DNA of 64,000 nucleotides from Linanthus parryae (GCA_023055425.1 JALGPY010000001.1:111023057-111087056), one strand, 5' to 3'; shown: positions 22,590 through 34,696, numbered from the stretch's first letter. Notes: generated by a model not told the origin, from the sequence alone. Translations and numbers: made by a program.

Positions 22590-24238
22590 TTGGAATTCTA
22601 CAAAAGGAAATACGCAAGTTTTAGTATTTGTGAATTTTTGACTATATTAAATAATGGCTAGTTTATCAAATATAGCTCCCACTATTTTTCAACGAATTAA
22701 TAACCCTCAAGATATTAATGCGGAAAATATCCTTATATTTTCTAGTGGGCCAAGATCCATGTTTCGTCTCCTTATGAGCTTGCTTTGGAAAGTCACCAAT
22801 AATTTGACTACTTTAGGTAGGAACAATTTCCAATTGCATCCCTTATGCAACTCTTGGTTCAATTGGGCAAAAAACTCCTTATTTATCCATCCACATGGAT
22901 TATCCAATTGATTGCCTCTAGGTTTTTAATCATATTAATAGCCTAGTTGTGTTCAACCTCTTATTTAAACAGTTGCACATTACTAGCTTGTGCCATCGCA
23001 TTCCATCATTATGAACCAAGTCGCCATGCTTTGGCACGCACGAACTTGATAAATCATGATGATAATGAGTGTTTAAATAACGAGAAGGCAAGAACACAAT
23101 AATTGAATTTTGAGGGACTTTAAATTCAATTTTAATTGTTTTGTTTATCAATATCAACTGATATATCTATTTGAGTTTGGGCACAACTCTAAATAATAGA
23201 TCCGGGTTGTCTAATTATCTTATTATCCTAATTGCATGCATCATCCATACACCAACCACAAAATAATAAGACTATAAAATAAACAACCACAAAACAAAAT
23301 AATACGTGATGTGAATATGGCCTTTTCTAGACTAAGATAATTCCAAGCCAATGGAATTATCTATGAACCCTAAAGCAAACACATCTCCATGCGTCTTCAT
23401 CTTTTGGTCCATCCTTCATAGTCATGTGGAATGCTCCATGCTCCATCTTTTGTGGCTCCCTTTTGGCTTTGGGCTTCTTTTTCCTCAATCTTGGCTAACC
23501 ATCTACTCTATCTAGCACTATCTAATAACTATACTAAATAAAATAAATCTCACAAGTTGAGAAAAAAATGGCTCGCAGGCCATAAACCCTAATTAATTAT
23601 TATAATTAATTGATCAGCTCGCAGGCCGTAAATCAAACCACAAAAATTAAACATTCACATCAAACCACATCCTAAGGCCATATCCAATCTCCATGCGATT
23701 TGCACATAAAAAGTTAAAATCCAATTTTAACGCGCTTGGTCAATTTTAATTGATTTTAGGATATTCTAGGGTTAAAACGGTCCATGGGTCCCAACAATCA
23801 AATTGCCCGGGCCCAAAAAGATAACCGCAAAGGCCTTGGGCAGGACGGCGCCTAGCCCACGCGCAAGGCCGCGGGCTAGGGCTGCCCCGGTCCCTAGGCC
23901 GAGGCTTGCTTGGGCGGCAAGCAAGGAGGGCCTGTCCCCTAGGGGGCCGAATCTCCTTTGGGAGACTCCCTTGCTTGGTGCCCAAGTTTGGTTGTTTCCT
24001 TGTATGGGAAGAACTCCTCCTTTCCATAGGATGCCCAAACCCTAGATCTAAGATCCTAAAATTTCTCAAACTCACTAATTCATACATCCAATGCAAAAAC
24101 TAGGTCTTGTTATGATTGATTATTGACAAATTGCATCATATGCTTGATTTGTCTTGTTTTACGCGATAAACAATAAATTTAAAGTGTAAAACTATCAAAA
24201 CGTAACACATAAACCACATTTATGCTCTACGACATGTG
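22590..24238 (-). other. Angela-1 leader
   Basis: Untranslated leader, collinear with that of Angela-3. It shows a GC-rich patch (about 23,800-23,970) and the conserved splice-acceptor-like site CCTTTTGTAG before gag. Open frames here are composition artefacts. Confidence 0.7.
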
Positions 24239-24250
24239 GCTCTGATACCA
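24239..24250 (-). other. Angela-1 primer binding site (initiator tRNA-Met)
   Basis: TGGTATCAGAGC on the minus strand, one base from the 5' LTR. Confidence 0.9.
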
Positions 24251-24251
24251 C

Positions 24252-25662
24252 TGTAGGATGCGCAACGGAAAAACAAATATAATCCATGCAATACCCTCCA
24301 AGGATCAAAATTCAAGAGACATAACGATGGTAAGGGAAGAAATCAATAACACACCTTAGGGTTTCTTCTTTGATGACTTCAAACGCGAATTGTGTCACGT
24401 TCTCTATAGTAGATCCACGCCTAGAGTTGAATTCAAGATCATCCTACTCCTTTGTGCTAGCCCGGAATGAGGAAGAGGAAGAAAAATCACGCAAAACGAG
24501 ACAACAAGGAGGTTTCGGCTTCCTTGTGGGCCGACGGGCACGGGCGGCGGCAAGGGGGGTGGGCGAGCCTCTCTTGCTTTCTTGCTCTCTCCTTTTTGTT
24601 CTCTCCCACTCAAGTTATGATCAATAAGGTCATAAGTGTGGGAAGGAAGGAAGGAGTGTCCTTTATATAGTCCAACAAATCCTTGCCAACTACCTAAAGG
24701 ACCCATTCTAGTCCTACTAGAATTCGGTTTAGTCCCTTCCTTGAAAATTAGTCCCACTAAGTTTGCAAGGTGTTGCAAAGTGATCCTTCTAATTAATTAA
24801 TCCAATTTACTTGATTTCCAAATCTATTTCAACTCTATATAGCGTGTGACCCCATAGGTTCTATCTAGTTGGTAGCAACAATTTGCTAATATGGAGCGGT
24901 TTCTAGCAAAACATCCATTCTAGCCAACTAATAGAATAGACATCTTGACAAACATTTTACAAGTAATTGTCTCATCCCTTTGTCTCTATATTCGGATTGG
25001 ACACGAGACATACAAGTCACACTCGAATGTCCAATCCATAGTTTCTCGATCCATGGGAATAGCCTTATTCGTGCAAATAACATCAATATCCCATATTGAT
25101 TTATTTGAGTTTGGCCAGACATTCTATAAGAACTATCCCTCGAGTGGCCTAGGATATTTTCTCCCGTTATGTGGGAGGGACAAATTCTATCTACGTCCAC
25201 TACGATCTCTAAGCGTGCTTCTTATTGTATCCGGTACACGCCTTTATAACTACCCAGTTACGGTGTAGCGTTTAACGCTACCAAAATCACAATAATCCAC
25301 AACTAGAATATCTAGCGAATTTAAGTCTAAGGATGACAATACCATTGCACCGCGAGAAGCACTTGTGACTTAACCTAACGTGTATGTAGCCTTCTCGAGG
25401 GTGGGTCAATCTGGTGCGCCATTACCCTTAATGCACACCCATGTATTGGATCATGATATCTCCATATCAATCCAACCCCATACTAGTCTATAGATGATTG
25501 TCCCATTAATCATTATACTGTACTAGGGATATTTAAGATAAACAACACAATTGTAAATCTAAGGAATTCATTATATTAAATATCCAATAAGTAATACAAT
25601 GAATTTTCTAGCCATAAATAAATTCATACTAAACGATTGCCTCTAGGGCTTCTATTCCAACA
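24252..25662 (-). repeat. Angela-1 5' LTR
   Basis: 1,411 bp, TGTAGG...CCAACA on the plus strand. The minus strand has a TATA box ACTATATAAAGG at about 24,660-24,671. The next five bases, GTAGC, match the target in the intact Sirevirus sequence near 58,898. Confidence 0.92.
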
Positions 25663-25689
25663 GTAGCTTGTTCTCCTGTTTTCTCTGGA

Positions 25690-26751
25690 GATCATGTTTC
25701 AAGGCTTCGAATCTGTGTTTCAAGGCATTGAAAATGCCTGTCTTTGTCTGGTGACATTTCCTTGGATCCTTTTGAGGATTCTTCTTCAGTATCTGAATCA
25801 TGCTTATTCAGATTGAGATCTGCAAAACCATCACTCAAAGAACCATCATAGCTTTCATAAAAAATAACATGAATGCTTTCTTCAACAAGCTTGGTTCTCT
25901 TATTATAAACTCTATAGGCTTTGCTTGTCTGTGAATAGCCAAGAAAGATACCTTCATCAGTTCTTGCATTAAAATTACCAAGATTTTCCTTACAATTATT
26001 GTGGAAAAAACATGTACAGACAAAAGGTTTGAAGTAAGAGATGTTTAGCTTTCTTCCTTTGAACAACTCATAGGGGGGTATTTTTCAGAATAGGTCTGAT
26101 CAAGCACCTGTTAAGAATATAGTTTGCTGTATTCACAGCGTCTGCCCAACAATACTTTGGCAGCTTGTTTTCCAGAAGCATTGTCCTTGACATATCTTCA
26201 AGAGTCTAGTTCTTTCTTTCAACAACTTCATTCCGTTGACGAGTTCTAGGAGCAAAAAAATTGTGAGAGATGCCATGCTTAGAACAGAATATATCAAACT
26301 CAAGTTGATCAAATTCTCTACCATGATCACTTGTGATTGAAGCAATAGGTAGGTATCAAGGTTTGAAGTTCTCTACAAATTTTGAAAATTCAAAGAGAGC
26401 TTCAGATTTTTCTTTCGGAAACATTACCCAAGTATATCTAGAAAATTCATCAACAATAAAAAGCATGTACTTCTTACACTTTGGAGTTGGAGATCTCATA
26501 GGACCACAGAGATCCATATGCAGCAATTCAATGGGTCTAGTAGTACTTACAAAGTTATTTGAACTGAATGAACTTCTAGTTTGTTTGCCTTGTGCACATG
26601 CCTTGCATACTTCTTCATCTTTGAACTTGATAGATGGTAATCCTCTTACTAAGTTCTTGGAGACTAACTTGTTCAAGGTATGAAAGCTAATATGTCCCAA
26701 CTTTCTGTGCCAAAGCTTTGAATCTTCTTTCAAGGCCTTGAGACACTTCAA
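25690..26751 (-). pseudogene. Sirevirus A integrase
   Basis: Read right to left: GAG-pre-integrase (SKLWHRKLGHISFHTLNKLV ... CKACAQGKQTR), integrase core with LLHMDLCGPM, later a SDHGREF-like and a VVERKN-like segment, and the C-terminal FLGYSQTSKAYRVYNKRT part (25,692-26,066). A stop after FVENFKP (26,356) and further stops and frameshifts at about 26,070-26,210 break it. Integrase would join element cDNA to chromosomal DNA in the nucleus. Confidence 0.82.
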
Positions 26752-27107
26752 GTTTTCACCTGCATTTTTGTTAGTCTGAAGGCCTTGGCAATTTTGCAGC
26801 TTGAAATCCTGATAAATTCATCTGCACTCAAAGCACAATATAAGAGATTCATAGCCTTATAGTTCTTTGAGAATTGCTCTAACTCAGATAAAAAAAGAGA
26901 GTCTTCAGATTTGGGAGTTCTAATTCCATCCTTCTCTGTATAGAAAGTATGAGGACAATTCTGGATGATAGGCCAGAGTTCAATGTCTTGATCAATAATG
27001 AACATTTTAATCAAGGCCTTCCAGTGGACAAAATTGTCTCCACATAATAGAGGAGGTCTGTTCGAAGCTCTTCTATGTGAGAAACCACCATCACCTACAG
27101 TACTCAT
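26752..27107 (-). pseudogene. Sirevirus A gag, N-terminal part joined to pol by deletion
   Basis: Start ATG 27,107 (MSTVGDGGFSHRR), then PPLLCGDNFVHWKALIKMFI, the N-terminal gag motif of Sireviruses. It runs to LSADEF and then crosses directly into the residues before GAG-pre-integrase. This is the scar of the 1.86-kb deletion near 26,780-26,800. It cannot make a working gag. Confidence 0.8.
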
Positions 27108-27142
27108 AATCACAAGATGGTTAAATCTATGCAGTGATACAA

Positions 27143-27154
27143 GCTCTGATACCA
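27143..27154 (-). other. Sirevirus A primer binding site (initiator tRNA-Met)
   Basis: TGGTATCAGAGC on the minus strand, two bases from the LTR edge at 27,157. Confidence 0.85.
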
Positions 27155-27156
27155 AT

Positions 27157-28279
27157 TGAAGGGGTGTACGGTAGGTAGAAATGCAGAATCAATACTCTAT
27201 AAGGGGGGTTGAATAGAGTACGAAGACTTTTGCTAAACTTTGCAAGAGTATTGGTTTCAAAAGATTGTTAAAGAGATTCAAGGCCTTGAAATGAGTGTCA
27301 ATCCCTTTGAATAAAATAGTAAGAGTAGATGAAATAATAAGTCTGTTTCAAGGCCTTGAAATGAGATTCAAACACTTGAAACTAAACTGTTTTGAATGCT
27401 GCAAAAGTTTTAAGTTTGTAACAGAAAAGTAAATGCAAGAGACACAAGATATATAGAGTTCAGTCCACTTGGACCTACGTCTCTACCTCAGAAATGTTCT
27501 CCCTGTAGGATTTTCAAGTCAATTATTATTAATCAACAGCTAAGCCCTAGATATCAAGCACAGAGAGATACCTTACTCTGTTACAACTTCTCGTTCTCAC
27601 TTAACTATCTAGTACCTGCTCTAGCTATCTGATTAACTAAGAATTATCTATTCTTCACCTTGAACAATCCTTGAGAATGTTAACAAGAGTAGTATGTAAA
27701 AGATATAGAAATAAAGTTCTGAACAGAAGAACACAAGAAATGAAACTACTGTGACAGTGCAGTGTTCTTCTGAGACTTGGATTGAGATTTTGATCTGCTT
27801 ATTTGTTGCTTGACAATCCTTGAATTGTTTGAGAGTGTCTCTAGCTTTTTTCCCGTTGATTTGTGCGTCAAATGCTTCAAACTGATCTCCTTATATACAA
27901 CTCATTTGATCTGCAAATCTTCAAGATCTTTAGCAACAATCTTTCCTATTTTGTAGGCAACAACTTTGACTTCTCTAACAGTCTTCTTTCAACGGATAGT
28001 TGCTCAGTATCTTCAGGGATACTGATCTGATCTTGTATATAAACATGTTGAGAAGCTGTTAGAATCAATAAATTGATTGCAGAACAAATCAACCCAGAAA
28101 TTCCTTTCCTGCAAAACTCAGGTTAGGAAATAAATCATGCGGAATAGGAAATAAACATTCCGTGCAAAACTGAGTTAAACAGATGGATTGGATGGTGTTA
28201 AACAACTCAAAAAGCATTGTCTTTAATCATCAAGTAATAATAGATAAAGCACAGGGGTTTAGGAGTTCAAACAGAAACA
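27157..28279 (-). repeat. Sirevirus LTR shared by units A and B
   Basis: 1,123 bp, TGAAGGGG...AAACA on the plus strand, homologous to 62,233-63,354. On its left is the PBS of unit A. On its right is a PPT (CTTTGGGGGAGTTTC on the minus strand). It therefore serves as 5' LTR of A and 3' LTR of B. It carries palindromes TTTCAAGGCCTTGAAA (27,346-27,361) and close variants. Confidence 0.75.
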
Positions 28280-28294
28280 GAAACTCCCCCAAAG
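28280..28294 (-). other. Sirevirus B polypurine tract
   Basis: The minus strand reads CTTTGGGGGAGTTTC, directly followed by the LTR start TGTTTC. The same junction is seen at 63,355-63,369. Confidence 0.75.
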
Positions 28295-28743
28295 ATCAAG
28301 CTTAAAAGTCTCAATCAGTTTCAAGGCTTTGAAAGCTGTTTCAAGGCCTTGAATAGACTAGCTATTTCAATTCTTTGAAACATTGAAACTGCATTGAGCT
28401 TACACTCGACATCAAGAACATACATTGATACAACTTGAATCTTCCTTCAACCCCAACTTGAACCAAACAAAATTCAAAATTAAACACCAAATTGGAACTG
28501 GCAGAGAGAGGATTTCAAAGATACATTCTTGAATTGGTGAGTGGAATCTTGACATGCACAACCTATCTCTTGGAGATAGGTTTTTATGGTTCAGAGGAGG
28601 GCTTGCAGAAGAACAAGAAGGAGAGGATGAGCATCAATGGGGTTGGATCCTTCCACCGGAGTCGTCGTCAGTGGTGTCCTCCTCGACCGGTGTAGGCTAC
28701 GTCGTAGGTGGCGGTGTCCATCTCAAGCGGTGTAGGTGGTGAG

Positions 28744-28748
28744 GTCCT
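28744..28748. repeat. Target-site duplication GTCCT (left) of Retand
   Basis: GTCCT at 28,744-28,748 and at 54,248-54,252 flank the Retand LTRs exactly. Confidence 0.92.
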
Positions 28749-29360
28749 TGTGTATAGGAGGAATCCTTTGAGGAAGATTCAACGTATACCAAGAACAGAG
28801 AATGAGAAAGACAGAGAAGTAGGGTTGTGAGTAGGGAGAGAGTAAGACCGTAGTAGCTGTATGAGAGAGAGACAGAGTTTTGGCAGAGCTTCCGTGTTTT
28901 TCAGGTGATTAGTCCTGTGTAAGGAAGGGTTAACGATCCTATATATAGTGGAGAATATGACTGTTGTAGTGGGTTAATGCACCCATAAATGGCGGCTTAA
29001 TTACCTTAACCACAACGGCACGTTCGTCCGCATATATAGGGACCGTTACGCACTTCGTCGCGTATACCGGAACCGTTATGAGGTTGACCGGGTCTATGGA
29101 GCTCGTGACATAAATCTCTCAAAGCAGTTACTAAAGGTCACGTGCGGGCTTGGTTGTCGCTCGCGCGCGACGGAACTTACTCTAGCCTCCAAACCACTAA
29201 GTCCCTACAAGTCCCGTGTGGAATGATATGCGAGGGCCCTGTCTCGCAGCGCCCACGTGGATCAGCGCGGGTGGTGATCCACTGTATGTGGAGCACAGCT
29301 AGGTGTGTTGGATGATCGCCACGTGGCTGTGATCTATCTGTCTGGAAAGCACTATCTACA
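28749..29360 (-). repeat. Retand 3' LTR
   Basis: 612 bp, TGTGTA...TCTACA, paired with 53,635-54,247. Confidence 0.92.
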
Positions 29361-29386
29361 TTATCTCCCTTTTTGCGCGTGAAGAC
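29361..29386 (-). other. Retand polypurine tract region
   Basis: The minus strand reads CAAAAAGGGAGATAA directly before the 3' LTR. Confidence 0.65.
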
Positions 29387-30089
29387 ACCTAATCGAGTAG
29401 ACTTAAATGTACAAAAACCAGCGCGCGCGTCGTTGCTACCCACCAATTCAAATACACGCAAAATCAGCCCTCGTGCGCGTCATTATGACCTAGGATCCCT
29501 AGAGTCGTGCCTTCTGTTCTTCTAGGGTTTGAGGCGTGACATTAGCGTTGGCCTGTGATTGCGCAATTCGGCGGTGACAGTTGCGATTCGACCACTGAAA
29601 GGATGCGACTCTTCAGTGTTTTTGAATAAATACTCTTCATCCTCCATTGTTGCAAAGTATTGTTTCTCTCTCTAAAGTGAATGTTTTCTGAGATCCTCCG
29701 AGAGCAAATATAGATAATCAACCACCAATTATTCCTTGCAAATCGTCTTCTTCAAATCGCTTCATCATCACAAAGTTGGCTTTGCTCAATTTAAATTAAT
29801 GCACTTCATACCTTTGAACTGTCTTGAATCTGAAAGAAACCCAGAATCGTTTGAAATACGCCATTGTTTGATATTGTTGAACAGGTTTCTTTTAAAACCC
29901 TAAAAGATTGAAACGATTTGAAACGATAATCTTTCGCAATGTTGAAATGCTGAACTCGTAACTGACCCAGAACTGTTCGTCTTCCCAATTTAACAGTCTC
30001 GAAACCCAGAAACTTGTAGGATCTGCTTCTTGAACTTGAAACTAAAAGTGGATATATTTCTCCCCCCTTTTTCTTGCTTTGCTATAGGA
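29387..30089 (+). promoter_or_regulatory. Upstream region of the Retand antisense gene
   Basis: About 700 bp between PPT and the antisense start codon. There is an AT-rich TATA-like stretch (GAATAAATACTC, about 29,624-29,635) and a CT-rich stretch (about 29,660). A splice-acceptor-like TTGCTTTGCTATAG stands just before the ATG at 30,090, which suggests an intron in the 5' untranslated part. Promoter activity is inference only. Confidence 0.4.
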
Positions 30090-31936
30090 ATGACAAAGAC
30101 AAAAGCAACCAAATCCGTGAAGGAAACCCAAGAAATCCCTGACCTTTCCAGGACCTTGTGGAAGAAAGCTCCATATCTGGGTGGAGAAGACTTCTATTAT
30201 GCTAGAACTGAAATAAGGAATGTACCAGACCCCGCTACCAAAGATCTGCTACTGTTGAACCCTCTCACTAGTCGAGCCGAGTTGGAGTTAATTCACGCCA
30301 AGGATGTGGTGAGATTAGGTTTTGAGAATGGGTTCTTCCCCCACACCGATATTTCTACCCAAGCCTTCATGCAGAAGATGGATCTGATGGATGAGTGGAC
30401 TGACCATGTACTGACTCATCATGCTGTTTTGCTAGACCGGGCTGAGATCTATTACGCTGTTAGGGCTACGAAGGGTGCCGCCGTGAAACTGGATCAGACT
30501 ATGCTTCTGAATCTCTTTTCTCGATATTCTCCTGCGACTCACACCTTCCATTTTGCTGAGTTTGAGGCAGCCCCCACCTTGGAAGATGTGAAGATGCTAT
30601 ATGATCTTTCTCCCATTGGAAAATTCGATCCCTTGGCTCCTCTGGAATCTGATGCAGAACTCGCTCTTTATGCGCAGATGGAGGAGTGCTTAACCGAGGT
30701 GAAGAAGATTTCCACTCGTTGGACATCTGCGGAAGTTCTCCCAACATGGCAGTTGGTTGAGACCTCTGCAAATAATACTTGGGGAAAATGGGTACAATAT
30801 TTCTTTCGCGACTATGCAAATAGTAAATCACCAAGGAAATTATGGAGAAGGACCCCAAAGAGAAGAATTACATCAAGGGGAAGGGATATCACTTGACCTT
30901 GTGAAGCTTTCTTTGTGCTTGGCTGTCGCGATATTTGATCGATGGTCATCCTCATGACGGGGTCTTCTATCATGTCTTGCCCCTTGCTGTCAAGCTAGCT
31001 CTTGGCCAAAACGTCGCACTTGGGCCTCTGGTGTTAGGAACCTTGTATCATCGGTTAGACCAACTTGTTGTTGCCATAGAAGAATCTTGCGGTCGTCTTG
31101 ATGTGTTGACTTTTGTCAACATTTCATTTCTTACCATGTGGGTGTTCGAAAGGTGGCCCTCTTATGCTCCCATTCCTTCAAGACCTAATACCTGGAATGT
31201 GCCAGGTGCGAAGAATACACTTCGAAGTGGGAGAGCTGGTTGATGGTATAAGACCAAAGAGAGCTTGGTCTGTGACGATCGAGCAAAGTTTACAGCCAGG
31301 CCTTATACTACCCGTGTTGAGAATTTGTGATTCAACCAAAAGCTGTATCCCAGCAAAGATGGTTCCCTCTCTGAGGAAACTATCGTCAGCGGATATCATT
31401 GCTATAGAGAATTCCTTTGCCGGTGTTTGAGAGGTTCGCTGCCCGCTCTTGCTGAAAATGTTGCTGAGATATCTCCCAAGTATGAGCGGATCACAGTCGA
31501 TGTTGACCCTACTCGCGTTTCTCCCCAGTTTGGTTTCGACGCAGTGGCGCCATCTATTTGGCCTAGGTCGAAAAGAGATTGCTACGAGCGACTGCTGACG
31601 AAGAGATGTAAATCCATCCTTCATAGCAACTTACCTTTCATCCAGCCCTCAGGGAGACGTGTAGGTCGCCCTACCAAGAACTGGATTGCTTACTGGAACG
31701 CTCAACAAATAAGTTTTGATTCATCTCCGCCTCCCCGCCTCAGTAAGGCTCCTGCGATCAAAAGGAATACTTTCCCGTTCCGTCAGAATTGCAGTTTGGA
31801 CGATTCCAAGTATGGATTCTACTCCCTGCTCGATACTGATAATCACTTGTGTCCGGATGCGATCCTTAAGGAGAAGATGACCGATGTCAGGCGCAAATTT
31901 GTATGCGTGATCGAGTACAGCGAAGCTTTTGCCAAG

Positions 31937-32012
31937 GTAAGTAACTCTCCTTCGTCCTTGAAGCACTCCTCTCTTTGAAATGATGTGACTTACTTAAAAT
32001 TTTCTTTTTCAG
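31937..32012 (+). other. Intron in the antisense PMD gene
   Basis: Donor AAG|GTAAGT, acceptor TTTTCTTTTTCAG; 76 bp with in-frame stops inside. Joining keeps the frame (phase 0) from GCCAAG to TGCTGT. Confidence 0.8.
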
Positions 32013-32490
32013 TGCTGTTTGAGGAGGTTCGCATGTGGGGACCGTAGTCCATCATTGGTCAATTCTATTGTTAAAGCAAAGAGGCAAAATAAGGAAATCC
32101 TTCAGGACATGGAATTGGCTCCCAAAGAGGAGGCTCTGATACGCGAGGAGATGGATGTATTCGCTCGCTCCCTGATAGACAACGATGCTGAAGTGGACGC
32201 AGAGGTTGCCCCGAAGGCTAAAACGCAAAAACAGAAGGGAACTGTGATCTCTTCGCCGCCCAGGGAAGCTCCAGCTTTGTCGCCCGCGAAGTCCCCTGTT
32301 CCCAAGGGCAAAGGCAAGGGTCGCATGCAAAGCAAGACGCGGAAAGATCTCGCAGTTGAGACGTTCATCCCCTATGATCAGGAGGAAGAAGCTGAGGAAG
32401 AAGAAGGAAGATAAGAGTGAGAAGAAGAAAGAGGAGAAGAGGAAAGAGAGGAAGAAGAAATAGAAGAGATAGGAGAAGAAAGCTCAGAAG

Positions 32491-32566
32491 GTAACTCAAA
32501 TGAACTTATCTTCTTTGAATCATGATTTTCGCAGTAGTGTTGTTAACACTAAAATTTCCTTCGCAG
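32491..32566 (+). other. Intron in the antisense PMD gene
   Basis: Donor GAAG|GTAACT, acceptor TTTCCTTCGCAG; 76 bp. An alternative acceptor GATTTTCGCAG ends at 32,534. Confidence 0.6.
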
Positions 32567-32844
32567 ATGATGATACTGAGACTATCAGTGGCCTTTTGTC
32601 CAAGGAAAGGAGAAAAACAAACGGATCTCGCTCAGATGCGTCTAGTGAGCCCATAGACGAAGCCATAATCGCCGAGTCTAAGAGAATGGATGTTGAGGCA
32701 GAAGAGAGAAGAAGAAAGCGCGAGGAAGATGGCATTGAAATCATGAAGAGAAGAAGCCTAGAAGACAGCATGCTGGTAGCATGAGTGTGGCTGCCTTGGA
32801 ACGCGCTCAGCAAGATTTTGAAGAAATCGCAGGCAATGAAGAAG

Positions 32845-33232
32845 GTACAATTTTTAACCTTGTTGTGTCTTACCAAGTAGTAATTTTCGGTGCATTAAAG
32901 CACGGCTTATCAAAAGATGATATTCGCCGATGTTAGTAAGCAAATGTGGCGAACCCTCAGGTAAACATTTGAACAATGTTTGTAAACAAAGCTTAAAAAC
33001 TCATTCTCTATTGTAACTAGTTTTTACGTAACATCAGGCCATGCACACCTTATGGATGTGATAAGTGAGGACACCTATGTAGGACATGGTGTCGCATCTA
33101 TATCATATGATGTTGGAGCTGCGATCCCACATAAGTGTGGAGGTGCTCACTTTTAATCTAACATAGAACAAAATATAGGAAGCAATTCATAATGCGAGTT
33201 ACCTCAATAACTTGTCTAAATTTGTTCTGCAG
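32845..33232 (+). other. Probable intron in the antisense PMD gene
   Basis: Donor GAAG|GTACAA, acceptor TTTGTTCTGCAG; 388 bp, stop-rich and AT-rich between two coding-like stretches. Confidence 0.55.
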
Positions 33233-34140
33233 GTGGTACTGCCTCAAATGAGCCTGCTGATGTTGACCTTGCTGCCGCTGCAAGTGATGTCGCCGTCGTA
33301 CAGGGCACCACTGCTAATGTTCCAGCTGCGAGAATGGCCATTGGTGAAGCAGGTGTTGACGGCTCTGATGAGAACATGTTGCTTGAGAAGATAAGTCAAC
33401 TTCCCATGTCTCATGTTCCAGAACGAAGTTCGCACATAGAGAAACATGCCATGGTTGCTGAAGATGCAGGGGAGCCCTTGGAAGACATAGTCGAGGTTTA
33501 TGACAATAGCGGTCATGACATTGAAATGAGAGAGAGAGAGCTGCTGATGATGAGTATGTGGGAGAAACTGGCACATTTGAAGAGATGGAAACAGAGGGTG
33601 CTAGAGCTGAAGTTCATGGAAATGACCAGGTCATGGAAGACATAGCAACGCATGAAAATGTTGATGTTCCAATGGACGCTCATGCGCAAAAAGAACCTCT
33701 TGTGAATGAAGATGTCCTTGAGAAAGCAGAGATTGGCCAAGGCGTCTTGCAACCATCGCACAGGAATGTGGACGCCCCGGCAGAGAGCGCAGTTGGCGGT
33801 GGCAGTGGAGTTCCTCCCATTATTACAAATGTTGCTGAAGTTAGTGGTGTTAATACTCCACACATTTCTTCAAGTCCTGCTGCTTCTGTTACTGCTCCGG
33901 GACCTCAGCAAAGTCCGGCCGTCCCTTCTGCTGAAATGGATTTCTCCCAAGTTCCCACCGCATGGAGTTTTTGGGGTTCGCAGGCAAGAGCTGCCATCGC
34001 ACCTGTTGCTACTTGTGTTATTCCTGCTGACTACAACGAACGCGAGGTTCAAGCTGACAGGCAGGTGATGCGGCAAGGAAATTTTTCAGCTTTCCCGGCT
34101 ATGCGCATTCCTACTTTGCATGAAATCATCGAAGGAACAG

Positions 34141-34217
34141 GTATGCCATAGTATTGCTACGTATCATACTATATTTCTTCGTTAATTACTCGCATTCCTA
34201 AACTATCATTTCTTTAG
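34141..34217 (+). other. Intron in the antisense PMD gene
   Basis: Donor ACAG|GTATGC, acceptor ATCATTTCTTTAG; 77 bp with stops. The flanking codons join in frame into MRQPDVDWLIKML. Confidence 0.7.
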
Positions 34218-34696
34218 GAATGAGGCAACCTGATGTGGACTGGCTCATAAAGATGCTCTAGTCGTACCCGTTGTCGTTTGCGAGAGCCCTTGAGCTGGGT
34301 CCCTTTTATAGGAGATTTTTCTTGGCTGAAGCCATCTGGATTTTGGAGCAACTATCTGCGACGACTCCTGCTACCATTTTTCCTGAAAATACGCGAACGC
34401 TTTTCAACACATGCCAAAGGCTTCAGACTAATGCTCAGGGTAGGTTGGACTTTGGTTTCCTTTTGGATAGGGTAACCCAATTTCTCAACTCCCTGATGTT
34501 GAAGTACGGCCATCGCAACCTTGCACTTGAACGAAAGAAATTGGAAGAGCAAAGGAAGAAAGCTTAGGAGGCTGCCAATCTCTTCCATGCGATAAAGGCT
34601 CGCTATGAAAAGCTGAAGCACGATGTCAACAAAGTTGAGGATGCTTCGCTCCTGCTATTGCCAGAAGACCCTCTAGTCAAGGATTTATTTCAATAG

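Larger units (their letters stand above)
1..25662 (-). mobile_element. Angela-1: Angela/BARE-1-like Ty1/Copia element, nested and broken
   Basis: Copia element on the minus strand. Its 5' LTR is at 24,252-25,662, then PBS 24,239-24,250, leader, gag (to about 21,790), pol, PPT (547-561) and a 3' LTR cut by the window start. Pol is split by Angela-2 (10,870-19,365) and by Athila (594-10,266). The family call rests on the gag motif KLSGTNFLDWY-like, the CHYCSQPGH zinc knuckle, the GAG-pre-integrase/integrase/RT/RNase H order and LTRs of about 1.4 kb. The 546 bp of 3' LTR differ from the 5' LTR at roughly 26 sites by eye (about 5%), so this is older than its two inserts. The right flank starts GTAGC (25,663-25,667), the expected target-site duplication; the partner lies outside the window. 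Confidence 0.9.
25663..27156 (-). mobile_element. Sirevirus unit A (partial)
   Basis: Minus-strand Sirevirus-type Copia interior, cut at the left by Angela-1. It aligns with 58,898-62,232 of unit B at roughly 95% identity, with a gap of about 1.86 kb. That gap removes the rest of gag, the protease and the pre-integrase part (equivalent to about 59,992-61,855). Confidence 0.85.
30090..34696 (+). pseudogene. Antisense multi-exon gene of Retand, plant mobile domain (PMD) protein
   Basis: Runs opposite to Retand pol. Start ATG 30,090 (MTKTKATKSVKE). The N-terminal half resembles the plant mobile domain: LNLFSRYSPATHTFHFAEFE with PTLEDVKMLYDLSPIG matches the 'W/R-x-ETHTFHLP ... LEDV-LL-GL' pattern. 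Later, LGPLVLGTLYHRLDQLV and FLTMWVFERWP (31,020-31,160) match the second half. Then follow an acidic/lysine-rich part (32,100-32,460), a Glu/Arg-rich coiled-coil-like part (32,570-32,840), an Ala/Pro/Ser-rich part (33,560-34,140) and a C-terminal coiled coil, ending TAG at 34,694. Four introns are predicted (31,937-32,012; 32,491-32,566; 32,845-33,232; 34,141-34,217). Frameshifts near 30,830, 31,240, 32,410, 32,780 and 33,560, and stops near 34,260 and 34,567, mark it as decayed. PMD proteins are linked to silencing control in plants; the role here is unknown. Confidence 0.75.
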
